Source: Capitella teleta
Lineage: Eukaryota > Annelida > Polychaeta > Capitellidae
Length of the DNA: 64,000 bases
Assembly: GCA_000328365.1 (NCBI GenBank)
Contig: KB304010.1
Coordinates: 44,855-108,854 of the forward strand
Direction: 5' to 3'
The position numbers and the translations under genes were made by a program. Each line of letters opens with the position of its first letter. Position 1 is the first letter of the stretch. This document shows, one piece after another, positions 34,354 through 45,673 of the stretch. Under the pieces are notes generated by a model. That model had not been told where the DNA came from. It did not search any database and was given only the letters and a program-made list of their open reading frames with translations.

Positions 34354-37300
34354 TTACGTGCATAAATAATCCAATAGTTGTTCGACTTTAACTGTGACAG
34401 TCTCCTCTGTTTCGACCAGCAAGACATGTTCACTATCAGGATCACTCGCGATCCCGTTCACCTCTCGCATGTCAACGTTCTCCCCGATGGCGGCGACAAA
34501 TATCTCTATTCCAAGGTCCTTCGCCTCTTGAGCACGCTCAATGGTCTGAAACAAGTATGATGAATATGAGAATCATAATGTTGGAGGGTCTGAACTGAAA
34601 AAAAAAATGCAATATCTATACAGTATGATATCTATATGTCAAATATCAAGGGACGGTCGAAATCACTCGAGTTGAGTTGACTCTTCGAGCCACGATGACG
34701 AGAGTACGTGATGATCAAACACTGCCCGTTAAGAGTTTGAGCAATTCCTCCGAGTTACGAGAGTTCCGACATATCTTAACAAAATTCAATGTAGAACAAT
34801 CCAGAGTTATGGGAGTTCGACGTGTAGAGATTATACTGTATTAAGAGTTAAAAACCGATTGCACTCATAAGCCTACCATTGATTCTTCAATGTTGGATTT
34901 TCCATCGGTGATAATGATGGCGACGTTGTCTACACCTGAACGATCTCCCCGGTTGCTGACGAATACCTCTTCGTACAACATACGCAGAGCTTGCTGGGTG
35001 TTAGTTCTTCCTCCGTACATCCTCAAAGAGAGAGCGTTGAGAATGCCCTCTTTCAGCTGATAAGTGTCCAGGTAGAAGTCAATAACAGATACATCCGCCA
35101 TCGTGATGAGGCCAATCCTGGCTCTGTCTGCTCCCACTGGGAGACCATAAATAACTTGTTCTGCAAACTCCAAGATAGAGTTGAAGATCACTTCAATTGA
35201 GCCGGAGAAATCAAGAATAAAAGCCACGTCCATTGACCGGGAGCAACCTGATACGAACATTTAAATTGATACAATCAACAGCGTCCTCTCTCAACTTACG
35301 TCTGTTGCAATTGACACCACTATAGTCCGGTTGGCAGTTGCAAACATATCGCTTCATTTGGTCCCGACACAGTCCTCTGTTCGCGCAAGGATTACTCTCA
35401 CACTCATTCAGATCTTAGGGGACAAATGAAATTTCACATCAAAGTTCAAAACATCAGATCAAACACTCCTTACCATCGCAGACAGAGTTGACCAAAATAT
35501 CTTTGAGGTCTGCGAGATCTCTGTACGAGGGCGAATTGAAGATGTTGGCACTCTTGGGTCGAGACGCAATGCCCTTCAGCTCTGCCATGCTGATTTGGTC
35601 TCCAATGGCAACGGTGATTATGTGGATGCCATTGATGCGGTTCTGGATGGCCGCGTCGATGGTTTTATCGTGCTCAATGTTTGAGTTCCCATCAGTGATC
35701 ACGATGCAACTGTGGAAGGCATCTTCTCTTCCCCCATTGGCGGTGCTGAAGGCATCAGTCTGGAAATGAAAGGAATTTTAACTCAAATTATATTACGTAG
35801 TAAATGAATTAGTTATATTTGCTGCCTCTTCAGTCTTTGCCCACATTTTACATGGTTGTCTCAAGCCTCATGTAATAGTTCAATGAACTCAATGATTCAA
35901 TTTAAGGAATTCTAATAACTCCAGTAAATGGAACTCCGTTGGAACTGACCCCTCGTAGGTTCTGGGCAGATTGGGCAGACAAATGGCCTCCAGCAAGTGT
36001 ACTTTCCCCGCTTTCGCAAGTCTTTAATCATATCCTTAAAATTGGCTGAGAAGCATTCTTACACAAGTAGTTTGTGTTTTTCATAGAGACATATTTAGGT
36101 TAAATTAACAATCTTCGGGACGAATAAAGTTGAGAATCTGGACTCAGAAGCAACCTATCTTCCAACAAGAGCAAGTCCTACCAGCATTTCCAAAGCGGCT
36201 GAAGTGTGAGTTCGTCCTCCCATGAACCGAATGTGGCTGACAGCGCTGAGAACGTCCTGCTTAGTGGAGTAGTCGCCAAGGTTAAACTCTACGTTGGCGT
36301 CGTCACTGAAGCGAATGACGCCAATTCTGGTTCCATCTGTAGAGGATTAAAATGGCCTCAGTCATAACACAAGATTAAAGTATCATAATGTGTAATGAAA
36401 CTGAATATATTTTAGATTAAAAAATCCCACCTGGACCAATGTCCATTTCAGACACCACCGAGTTAACCCAATCCAAAACGTGAGGAAATCTCTCGCTACG
36501 GATCGACCCAGATGCATCGATGATAAACACGAGATCCAGCTTTGAAGAGCATCCTTTGAAATTAATTTGATTAGATGAGCCGTTTGAAGGAATAATTAGC
36601 TCCCACCTCTCTCGCAGTTGACGCCTGAGAATCCCTCGCGACATACACAAGTGTAACTGTTAATTCCATCCACGCAATCAGCGCCATTCTGACAAGGATC
36701 TGATTCACATTCATCAAACTCTGTTTTGGTAACAATGACATTAACTATGGAAACAGGCAATGAAACTCCAACCGTCGCAGATGGCGTTTAAGAGGTCATC
36801 CTCGATCGTCGTCAGTGAGTCGAATCGATTCACACGGAATATGTTAGCAGACGTCGGATAACTTGCTATGTACTCCAACTCGGCGTTACTTGGCCTAATA
36901 ACGACAGTCCATTACTGGTATCTCTGTGGCTGACGTTCTTACCCTGCGCCGACAGCAATGACGAGGACAGTGGTGCCTTCGTCTCTCGTCTGACTCGCTT
37001 GTGCCCACGTCTCCATTGGATCGTCAGTTTTGCCATCGAGGATGATAACAGCAATGTTATGAACATCGTCCCGATCACCTGAGTTCTGAATGAACACGTC
37101 GTTTCTGAGGATCTTCAAGGCATCAGCGAGGTTTGTGGTTCCCCCCGTGTATCGGATCGTTAGGCCATTCATAGCATCCATCTTGTTAGTGAAGTCATCC
37201 AAATAAAACCTCACCTAAATTGAAATCAAAGTCACATGACATGTTCACCACACGACCTACTTCAGCTTCAGTAGCAAACGTTTCCATGGCAATCTGACTG

Positions 37301-40300
37301 TCAACGTTAATGCCTTTGATGAGGTTACATACGAAATCAATCTCTGTCTGGAAGTCCTGCCTTTGAACAGATCCCGAAGCGTCTAAGACCATGGCCAGAT
37401 CCACCGGCTTCCTGCACGCTGTTAAACAGAAGAGTTATCTTGCCGTAGATATTTTCTGGGCACCTACTCCTCTCGCAGTTTGTGCCTGAGTAGCCAGTCG
37501 GGCATTGGCATAAGTAAGTCTCTGCACCATCGATGCAAACACCTCCATTAAGACACGGATCCACATCACAGGCATTCACTTCTACAATTTGGAGGGACTT
37601 ATTGCGCGCGCACAAGACTTACGACTTACTGTTGCAAACTATCGATTTGACGGGGCCAACTTTGGACATGAGCTCCTCGTAGTTGATGGCTGCGATGTAA
37701 TTCACATCGTGAGGATAACTCGTGATTCCTCTGAGCTCATAGGCGTCTGTCCAACCACCGATTCCCACACTGATGATATGGACGCCAGCCTTCTTCAGCT
37801 GGATTCAGACATGATTAAGAGGCGTCGTTTTTGGCTTCAGTTCACTCACCAGGAAGGCTTCTTCGACAGTGGCATCTTTATCGTTTGAACCACCGTCGGT
37901 TACGATCACGACGTAATTCGGAACGTCATCGCGGTCTCCGTTTGCAGATGTGAACATGTTCTCTCTTGCGTACTTCAGAGCGGCGGCTGTGTTGGTTGTT
38001 CCCCGGGCAAACATCATGTCATTTATGGCATTTCCGATGTCAATACGGTTGCTGAAATTTCACCGGTTGAAAAACATCCCTGTAATGTTGATCAAGCTTA
38101 CAGGTAAGTGGCCAGGTGGAACTGAAGATAAGCGTCGTCAGAGTAAGATATCAGGCCTACTCTTATGAACCCGCGCTCGACGTCCAAGTCAGATACAATA
38201 TGTTGCATGAAATCTCTAACCAGTTCAAAATTCGCTTCGTTGATCGAACCGCTGGCATCGATGACGAAAACAAGATCCGCCATCACACTGCAATCTGGGT
38301 AATAATTGATTTATGTTAAATTTCCGGAGAGGTGAGGCTTTTTTGTGATCTTAATCCTTACTTGCAGGACCAATGATATCTGGGGGTGGAGTCACGGAGT
38401 CGCAGCCAGTCAGAGCCAGCGCTTGAGCAATCGCATCCAAGTCTGAGAAAGTTTCGGCTTTGAAGTAATGCCTTTCTGGGTTGGTGACGACCTCTTTAAG
38501 CAGAGTTTCGTTCACCTGCGGAGAGATCATTTTAACAATTAATCTCATTTGTAAATCTCACTCACAAACTCCGTCACCCCGACAGCCATGATCACAATCC
38601 CCTCGTCTTTCATTCTCTGAACTTCAGGGAAGAGTTCCTTTATTTCACGTGTTGGATTTCCATCTGTCACCAGGAAGAGAAGATTGGGAGCGAAGTATCT
38701 GTCACCAGCCTCCCCGTTGAAGAGCTAGGGAGAAATATGTGCATCGTTAATATACTGTATGATAATTATTAAGAGTGTTGAGCTCACTGATTGTCGAACT
38801 AAGCGCAGAGCCCCCGTGGTGTTGGTGTTACCCCCTCGATACTTTATGGTATCGATGGCAGCCTCGACCTGATCGAGGTTCTCGTAATCAGCCAAACCGA
38901 AGTTAACAATGGCATCATTTCCTGAAAATATACATCTTGCACATGATTCATTTTTGCGTTCACAAGTTCTTACCAAAGCTCACAGCTCCCACGCGGGTTC
39001 CTCCAGGTCGGATGGTGAGGTCCTTGACGACGTTGTGCAGAAAAGTAAGCACAATGATCCAGTTGTCTTCCTCTCCAGCGACGTTGCTGTCACGAATACT
39101 GCCAGAATGGTCCACGGCAAACGCCACGTCAAAGATACAATTTCCACTCCCAGAAAACTCTGTGCTCGTCTTCGCAGGAGTTATAGCGGTAGAAGGCGGT
39201 GTTTGTTTGGTGGTAGTTGTTTGTGTGGTTGTGGTTAATGGTGTGGTTGTAGGTGTGGTTGTAGATGTGGTGGTGGTTGATGTTGATGGTGTTGATGTTG
39301 TGGTTGATGTTGATGTTGTGGTTGATGTTGATGGTGTGGTTGTGGTTGATGGTGTGGTTGTGGTTGATGGTGTGGTTGTGGTTGATGGTGTGGTTGTGGT
39401 TGATGGTGTGGTTGTGGTTGATGGTGTGGTTGTGGTTGATGGTGTGGTTGTGGTTGATGGTGTGGTTGTGGTTGATGGTGTGGTTGTGGTTGATGGTGTG
39501 GTTGTGGTTGATGGTGTGGATGATTGTGTGGTTGTGGATGATTGTGTGGTTACCGGGCGGCAGCCAGTGGCTGAGAGTGTTTCGGCGATTGCTTCTAAAT
39601 CACTGAAGGATGCCGCTGTGAAGTAATGTCTCTCGGGATTTGTCACAATATGGAGGAGGAGGTCCTCGTCCACCTGATAAACCAATCAGCTACGTTTTAC
39701 TGAAGCATAAATACGACTCACTTTATCAGTTATTCCCACCGCCATGATCACCACGTCCATATCTTTCAACCTTTGTACTTCTGGAAGGAGTTCGTCAACT
39801 TCTCTGGTCGGAACACCATCAGTGACCAGGAACAGGACATTGGGCGCTTCCGGTCGATCACCGCCTCGACCATTGAAAACCTGGGTAATGACAATAGTAT
39901 TTAAAGGTACACCATCCAAGTGACAATGACCCACTTCTTCGCGGAGCAGCCTCAGAGCTCCAGTAGTATTCGTGTTGCCTCCTCTGTACTTAATGATCTG
40001 GATGGCTTTCTCGACATCTTGCTGGTTAACGTAGTCGTCCAGGTTGAAATCCAACACCGCATCGTTACCTAAGAGCAAAAACAATGTTTTATGAGATTGG
40101 TTTATGTTGAGTTTGCTCATTCCTCACCGAAACTAACAGCGGCCACATGAGTCCCCTCGGGTTGTACGGTCAGAGTTTGAATCGTGGTCGTGAGAAACTG
40201 AAGCACCACGTCCCAATTGTCTGGTTGCCCAACCACGTTGTTGTCACGGATGCTGCCAGAGTGATCAATAACGAAGCCAACGTCAGTAAAACAAACTGAA

Positions 40301-41603
40301 TAAAATAAAAAAAATTCAAAACCTCAGCCCTCAAATCAAGCTCACTGAACCTTCTACGGGTGACGCAGGGGCTGGGGTAGAAGGTTTGGTTACAGAGCTG
40401 CATCCGGTCTGTGCCAAAGTGTTCGCAATGGCGTCCAGGTCGCTGAATGTCTCTGCTTGGAAGTAATGGACTTGAGGGTTTGTAACCAGAGTTTTCAGGA
40501 GAGTTTCATTCACCTGGAAAATATACTTTATCAGCAATAATTTCATATTTATTCTCACTCACTTCAGATGTTATTCCAACAGCCATGATGACTGTCCCTG
40601 CGTCTTTTAGCCTCTGTGCCTCTGGAATGAGGTCATCGATCTCTCTGGTGGGAACGCCGTCGGTGACGAGGAAGAGGATATTAGGAGCAAACGATCGGTC
40701 GCCATCCACTCCATTGAAGATCTAAACATGTATAAACATTCACGTCGTAAATCCATGAATTTGAAGTAAATTAAAATCGTTCAAAAATACATGTTGAAAA
40801 AATATATGGCTGCAATGTGTGTCTTATTTACCTGTTGCCTAATGAGTCGCAAAGCACCGGTGGTGTTGGTGTTACCACCCCTGTATTCGATATCTTCAAT
40901 GGCTGCTTCTACACTTTCAGGTGTTTGGTAGTCTCTTAAGTTGAAGTCAAGAACAGCGTCATTTCCTGTGAACAAATAATTAATGCCAATTATATTAATC
41001 AGGCTTGTACAGATCTTGTGTGACTGATATACTCTCAATATTAATATTAAAAGAGTCTCAACTATAATAAAATTAAAATAAGTTATCAGTATAATGAAAT
41101 ATAAATTAAATTAGTATTTTGAATTGATAATTAAGTATTTAATTTAAATTTTGAGTAATTTATTCTTTCACTATTCATTTCAACTTCGGGTCTGTTTGGA
41201 TACTTATGTTACAATACAATTATCTGGTAACTACGCATAAAATCGTGAGCAAACTCGACTGAAAACTCTGGAATAAAATATCCCACTCACCAAAACTGAC
41301 CACAGCAATCTCCGTGCCATCGGGTCGAATGGTCAGGGCCTCGACGACCGAATGTAAGAAAGCGAGAACGATTTCCCAGTTGTCGGGTTGACCTTCGATG
41401 TTGCTGTCTCGGATACTCCCGGAGTGATCAACAGCAATTGCCACATCAAACAGGCAGTCATCAACTGTGATATTGAAAGTTGCAAATCATATAAATGTTT
41501 AAGAATGCAAGCGTTCCTTACTTGTTGCCGGTGGTAAAGTTGCGGTAGAAGCCGGCCGAAAGAGACAAAAGGCACAAGCCAATACTAGGAAGAGGGCCTT
41601 CAT
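34354..41603 (-). CDS. Secreted multidomain protein with seven VWA and three EGF domains
   Basis: 26 exons in transcript order: 41603-41522, 41464-41291, 40965-40832, 40721-40563, 40513-40351, 40295-40128, 40068-39935, 39880-39722, 39673-38974, 38921-38788, 38724-38566, 38515-38362, 38294-38102, 38051-37850, 37798-37630, 37581-37468, 37418-37261, 37214-36943, 36894-36773, 36720-36607, 36553-36431, 36336-36182, 35759-35474, 35413-35300, 35247-34877, 34545-34354. Sum 4905 nt, 1634 aa, in frame. Order: signal peptide (about 1-25); VWA1; VWA2; PSTTTT-repeat linker (about 433-566); VWA3; VWA4; EGF1; VWA5; EGF2; VWA6; EGF3; VWA7. All seven MIDAS motifs (DHSGS x3, DASGS x3, DFSGS) are intact, so each could bind a divalent cation and ligand. 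There is no transmembrane segment. Resembles matrilin or collagen-VI type VWA proteins; I cannot name an orthologue. An extracellular adhesive or matrix role is inferred. Confidence 0.92.
39190..39545 (-). repeat. Coding minisatellite encoding a PSTTTT mucin-like linker
   Basis: Inside exon 9 of the VWA/EGF gene an 18-bp unit (plus strand GTGGTTGTGGTTGATGGT) is repeated about ten times, most perfectly at 39340-39520, with degenerate Thr/Ser codons on both sides. On the coding strand each unit adds PSTTTT, a likely site of dense O-glycosylation between VWA2 and VWA3. The unit is a multiple of three, so copy-number change keeps the frame. Confidence 0.92.
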
Positions 41604-43610
41604 GTCGTCAGTGTTGGTTGCACTGCTGGCTGACAGACTGCGAGGCAAGTGGGGTTCACTGGCTATTTGATTGAATCGTTGTGAAACAGACAGCCCGTGA
41701 GGTGATCAGGTTATTGCGTTCTCATTCTGCGTATTCGCTGAGTTGAGTTCCAAAATATGAGTTCTACTTCAACTCAAGAAGCGACTCCAGAGACTCTAAG
41801 CAGGTGTATAACTAAATTACGTAATCGCGGGAATAGGCTTGATAGAGGAACTGAAATTTGGTCCCAGCATTCAGAACAGCGCGAGATAATCACCCACCTT
41901 TGCCTCGCCTTTTTTAATTGTTTAAATTTTGTTGTTTTTAAGCAAATAGAAGTAATGATGCACATCAAAAGAAAAAAAAAAAAATCTGCATTTTACCACA
42001 AGAGTTGTTACACAGAGAAACATATTTCACTCTTACATGAAATTGTCAAATTTGCAAGCAGAGATTTGTTGTTACGTAACTGCTGACCTTTCGCCTCCTA
42101 CCAGAGGGACCATACAAATACTCCAGTCATCTAAAGGTCAATAATTTATTGGTCAAAGTACCATAAATTATACTTGTGGCATGTGACTAGACCTATACTA
42201 GTCTGGCAAGTGTACTTTTAAAATTTATAATTGTGTCCGACAATAAACGCATCCAAGAGAACCATTAAATGCTATTTAGTTCTTATTCGACGAATCTTAC
42301 AACGAAATTCCTATTTACTTTTTGCTATATACCAGTAGTATCATAGAAGAAGAATGCTTTGACTTATACATGTACTAGTCTGGTGTGTTTATTTCCAGAA
42401 TACAATTTTATACAAATTTTGTATAATTATTTTGTATAATTTTGCCTTCTGGAAGAACGAAGAGATGCTCGTTTGGTTTTATCTGTAAACTTGTGTAAAG
42501 TTTAGTAAGAATATATTTCTAGAGCTTCTCTGGCCTGTTCCTTCTGATCAAATAGAAATACTTGAAAGCAATGCACGATATGTTACATAAGCCTCCAATT
42601 ATATTAAGCTGGTGTTATTCTTAGTGGCGAACATTACTCAATCGATAAAACGTTAAAAAACATGAGAACTTGATAGAAGACAACGCCTTAAATAACGTGG
42701 CACGGGCTTAAATAAATGCATTTTTTAATCATCAAGTATATTCATTTATGATCAGAAATGAAAAGAAAAAAACATGGTATTCAATTCCACGTGGGTTATA
42801 TCCAGTTGGTGATTTCTTCTCTTTATAAGAGATATGAGTTTTTTTCGATCGTTTAAATTCAAGGTAAAATTAAAATCCCATTTTCATGGCTAAATCTAAT
42901 AAAACGGGATTGAGTGCTAACAGCTAGGAGTAATGAAATCCTATAAATCTAAGATTATTATTGATGGGCTCCAATGGCAGATAATTAAAACCAATCAACA
43001 CCAAATGACGTAACAGCACTCGATGAACCCACCTTTGCAACAGCAAACACATTTGCTCTTCGTCTGACTCTGAGCCCGATGAGGATACCAGCTGAGTTTG
43101 AGGCCCAAGCAAGAATTGTTTCTTAAGTCCAGATAAACAAGAATGGAATCAACGAGGCGTGACCCTCGCAGAATTCAGCCACGAGAGTGATCAGTTGTAA
43201 TCGGGATCGAGTCGGAGCCATGGTCTGATTATGGTCATAAGCTCTATCTTGGGGTCCGCATTAATAACCAGGGACATGAGTGCAAATCACTTGCTTTAAT
43301 CCTGACGTAATTCCACAAGGTGCAACCAAAGCTGAAATCTTTGTGCATCCTCTGCTCAGATACCGGCGGATTGATAAGAAATGTACCTGAAGTAGTGCAA
43401 CCTTGAACCTGTTATGTTTGACTGGTGTGGGATGATAGGGAAATATTTGTAAATTCAAACTCTCATAAATAATTATAAATAATTATAAATAATTATTCAA
43501 CGTCTAACACTATAGAAGCCTTGGAAGCGTCCTCCAAATGGAATCAAGGAAAGACGGGAAAAGTGACCTTTCATGGTGACCGAATTTCCTCACTGAATTA
43601 TTGGAAAATA
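41604..43610. other. Upstream region of the VWA/EGF gene, no other gene recognised
   Basis: This should contain the promoter and 5' leader of the minus-strand VWA/EGF gene. I see no TATA box I would trust and no open frame with recognisable content. It is AT-rich. Confidence 0.5.
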
Positions 43611-43838
43611 AATTGACAGGTTTCTTCACGACTGTTTGTGAATACTTTTGATTATGTAATATTTCGCTTAACAGTCGTGACGCATCTTTATTACCCGGAA
43701 TTGGTGATTCATAGCCTGTAATAATTGACAGGTTTCTTCACGACTGTTTGTGAATACTTCTGATTATGTAATATCTCTCTTTAACAGTCATAACACATCC
43801 CTATTATCCTGAATCGGTGATTCATATCCTGTAAAAAA
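43611..43838. repeat. Two tandem copies of a 112-bp repeat with internal inverted arms
   Basis: The copies start at 43611 and 43723 and are about 90 percent alike. In the first, CACGACTGTT (43627-43636) and AACAGTCGTG (43670-43679) are perfect inverted arms; the second has partly lost them. The family is unknown to me; a foldback or MITE-like origin is possible. Confidence 0.8.
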
Positions 43839-44034
43839 TAACTTTGTCGGGGCTGTATCACGCATGGATCCCAATGAAAGACAGGAATTTTGTCTCAGGA
43901 CATTTTACGCAGGGGCGTAGTCATTTCGCGGCGAGCCTGTAATGGTAGGCTTGCCCCCGGTGACAACGGGCAATAAAAGGTGAAAAATATTCTTTTCTTC
44001 TTATTTTTTTTATTTTTTTTTATTTTATTTTTTT

Positions 44035-45010
44035 TTTAATAGTGTATCCCTGTATATGCATGTCTTCTTGATTGCTCGAAAGCGTTTGACAGACTAGAGT
44101 ATGTGCAACTGTTCAATGTCTTAATTAAGAGATCTGTCTGTCCATTTGTGATTCGTTTCTTGTTGTATGCATACACCCACCAGAGTGCTTGTGTCAAATG
44201 GAGAGGCAGCACCGTGATTTTTTCACTGTAACAAACGATGTTTAACAAGGTGGAGTCATTTCACCAGTGTTATTCACGATGTATATGGACTTTTTACTTG
44301 ACCGACTTGTAGCCAGCGGAGCAGGGTGTTGGATGAGTGGGCGCTTCTGCGGGTCCTTTGCGTACGCAGATGACGTCATCCTTCTGGCGCCCAGCAGAAA
44401 GGCTCTGGCCTGCATGTTACGCACTTGTGCCAACTTTGCCTCTGATTTCAATGCTATTTTCAATGCCAGCAAAAGCAAACTGATACTGTACAATGTTAGT
44501 GATACTGTATCCGTCCCTTTTATGAATAACTACCTCGACATTGTTCCTACTGAGAAGCATCCCGGCTTTCCCCTGGGCGCCAGTAGCAATAAGCACCTCA
44601 TAGAGAACCTGTGCAAGGAAATCATGTCTAAAACTAGCATGTTATACTGCAATAATTGTACGTTCAAGTGCCGAGGCGGCTCTGCATAGTACATCCAGCC
44701 TTGGTCGCATTCTCACTCTTCTAAACCGAATGTATAACTGTCAAAAACCTTCTTTAATAGACCACTGCCATAGCCCGATGTTAACAACCAAGACTCGATT
44801 ATACTGCCTCACTCATAAGAGATCTCCTCAATGCCAGACGAAAGCACATTTTCCCAAGCGCACTTTCCGACCACGAGATCCATTTCGCATTGAGCGCTCT
44901 TTGTACTGTATAATTTATTTTCAATTCCATTGTTTGTTTTTCTTTTCCCACTACCATTTGATGTATTTCTGTACCAGAAATGAATAAAGATATTTATATA
45001 TATATATTGT
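44035..45010 (+). mobile_element. 5'-truncated CR1-like LINE
   Basis: Reverse transcriptase fragments in at least two frames: LLDCSKAFDRLEYVQLFNVL with VIRFLLYAYTHQSACVKWRG (about 44056-44215), then CGSFAYADDVILLAPSRKAL and FNASKSKLILYN (44267-44690), then a degenerate tail. The intact YADD active site and the VKWRG and NASKSK motifs point to a CR1-like clade. Frame breaks lie near 44215-44270 and after 44690. The endonuclease and first half of the RT are missing. It ends AATAAAG plus a TA repeat (about 44985-45010), a CR1-like microsatellite tail. It lies between the VWA/EGF and fucosyltransferase genes. Confidence 0.85.
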
Positions 45011-45673
45011 GTATGCTTGTCGAGGGATAGCAAAAGGATGGATATTATTTCATAAAATTTCGATATAATGCCGATAGGGCGACAGGACTTTGTAATTTAA
45101 GATACCTTTCTAAGATTCCTGTAGCAAAGTCTATTCAGGTCACCATGACAATCACCTTTGACCTTTTTCAATTGCTTATCGTTATGAGGTGCGTTATGAT
45201 TGCAAATGTCACGCAAGTATAAACATGATTCTTATTATTCGTCTATTACAATCGCTTTTATTGTGCTAAAAAAAGATTTTTGATGTGTGTGAGGGGGGTT
45301 GGGGGGGGTTAATCAATGTATCGCTATATTGTTTTATCGATTTGTTTACTTTTTTACCCTTTATAAACAATTATAACCTTGCAAAACAATATAACCACAA
45401 CCCCGACTCCTCTCCCTCTTTTGACTGATCTAAATTAAGTGCATGTAATTCAATTTATGTCAAAGTCATTTGATAACCGGTTTCATCGAATATGAAATAA
45501 TCAATTTCATGATTAGCCTCGATGAGCGATCTTCAACAGCATTAATCATTCCAGTCACTTGGCATCTGGTCACAAAGATCAATGATATATGCTCCCCATG
45601 CACCACTAATCGAAATGCCACTATTCTGTTTGGCGTCTCTCAATTGTAACACCAGTGTGTTCTCTGTGACGTC
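45011..45673. other. Upstream region of the fucosyltransferase gene
   Basis: It contains a G-rich stretch near 45292-45311 and no open frame of note. The fucosyltransferase promoter and leader are expected here. Confidence 0.5.

Noticed and set aside
38937-39626. Plus-strand open frames of Val-Asp-Gly and Trp-Leu repeats
   Set aside because: Antisense shadows of the PSTTTT-encoding exon of the VWA/EGF gene.
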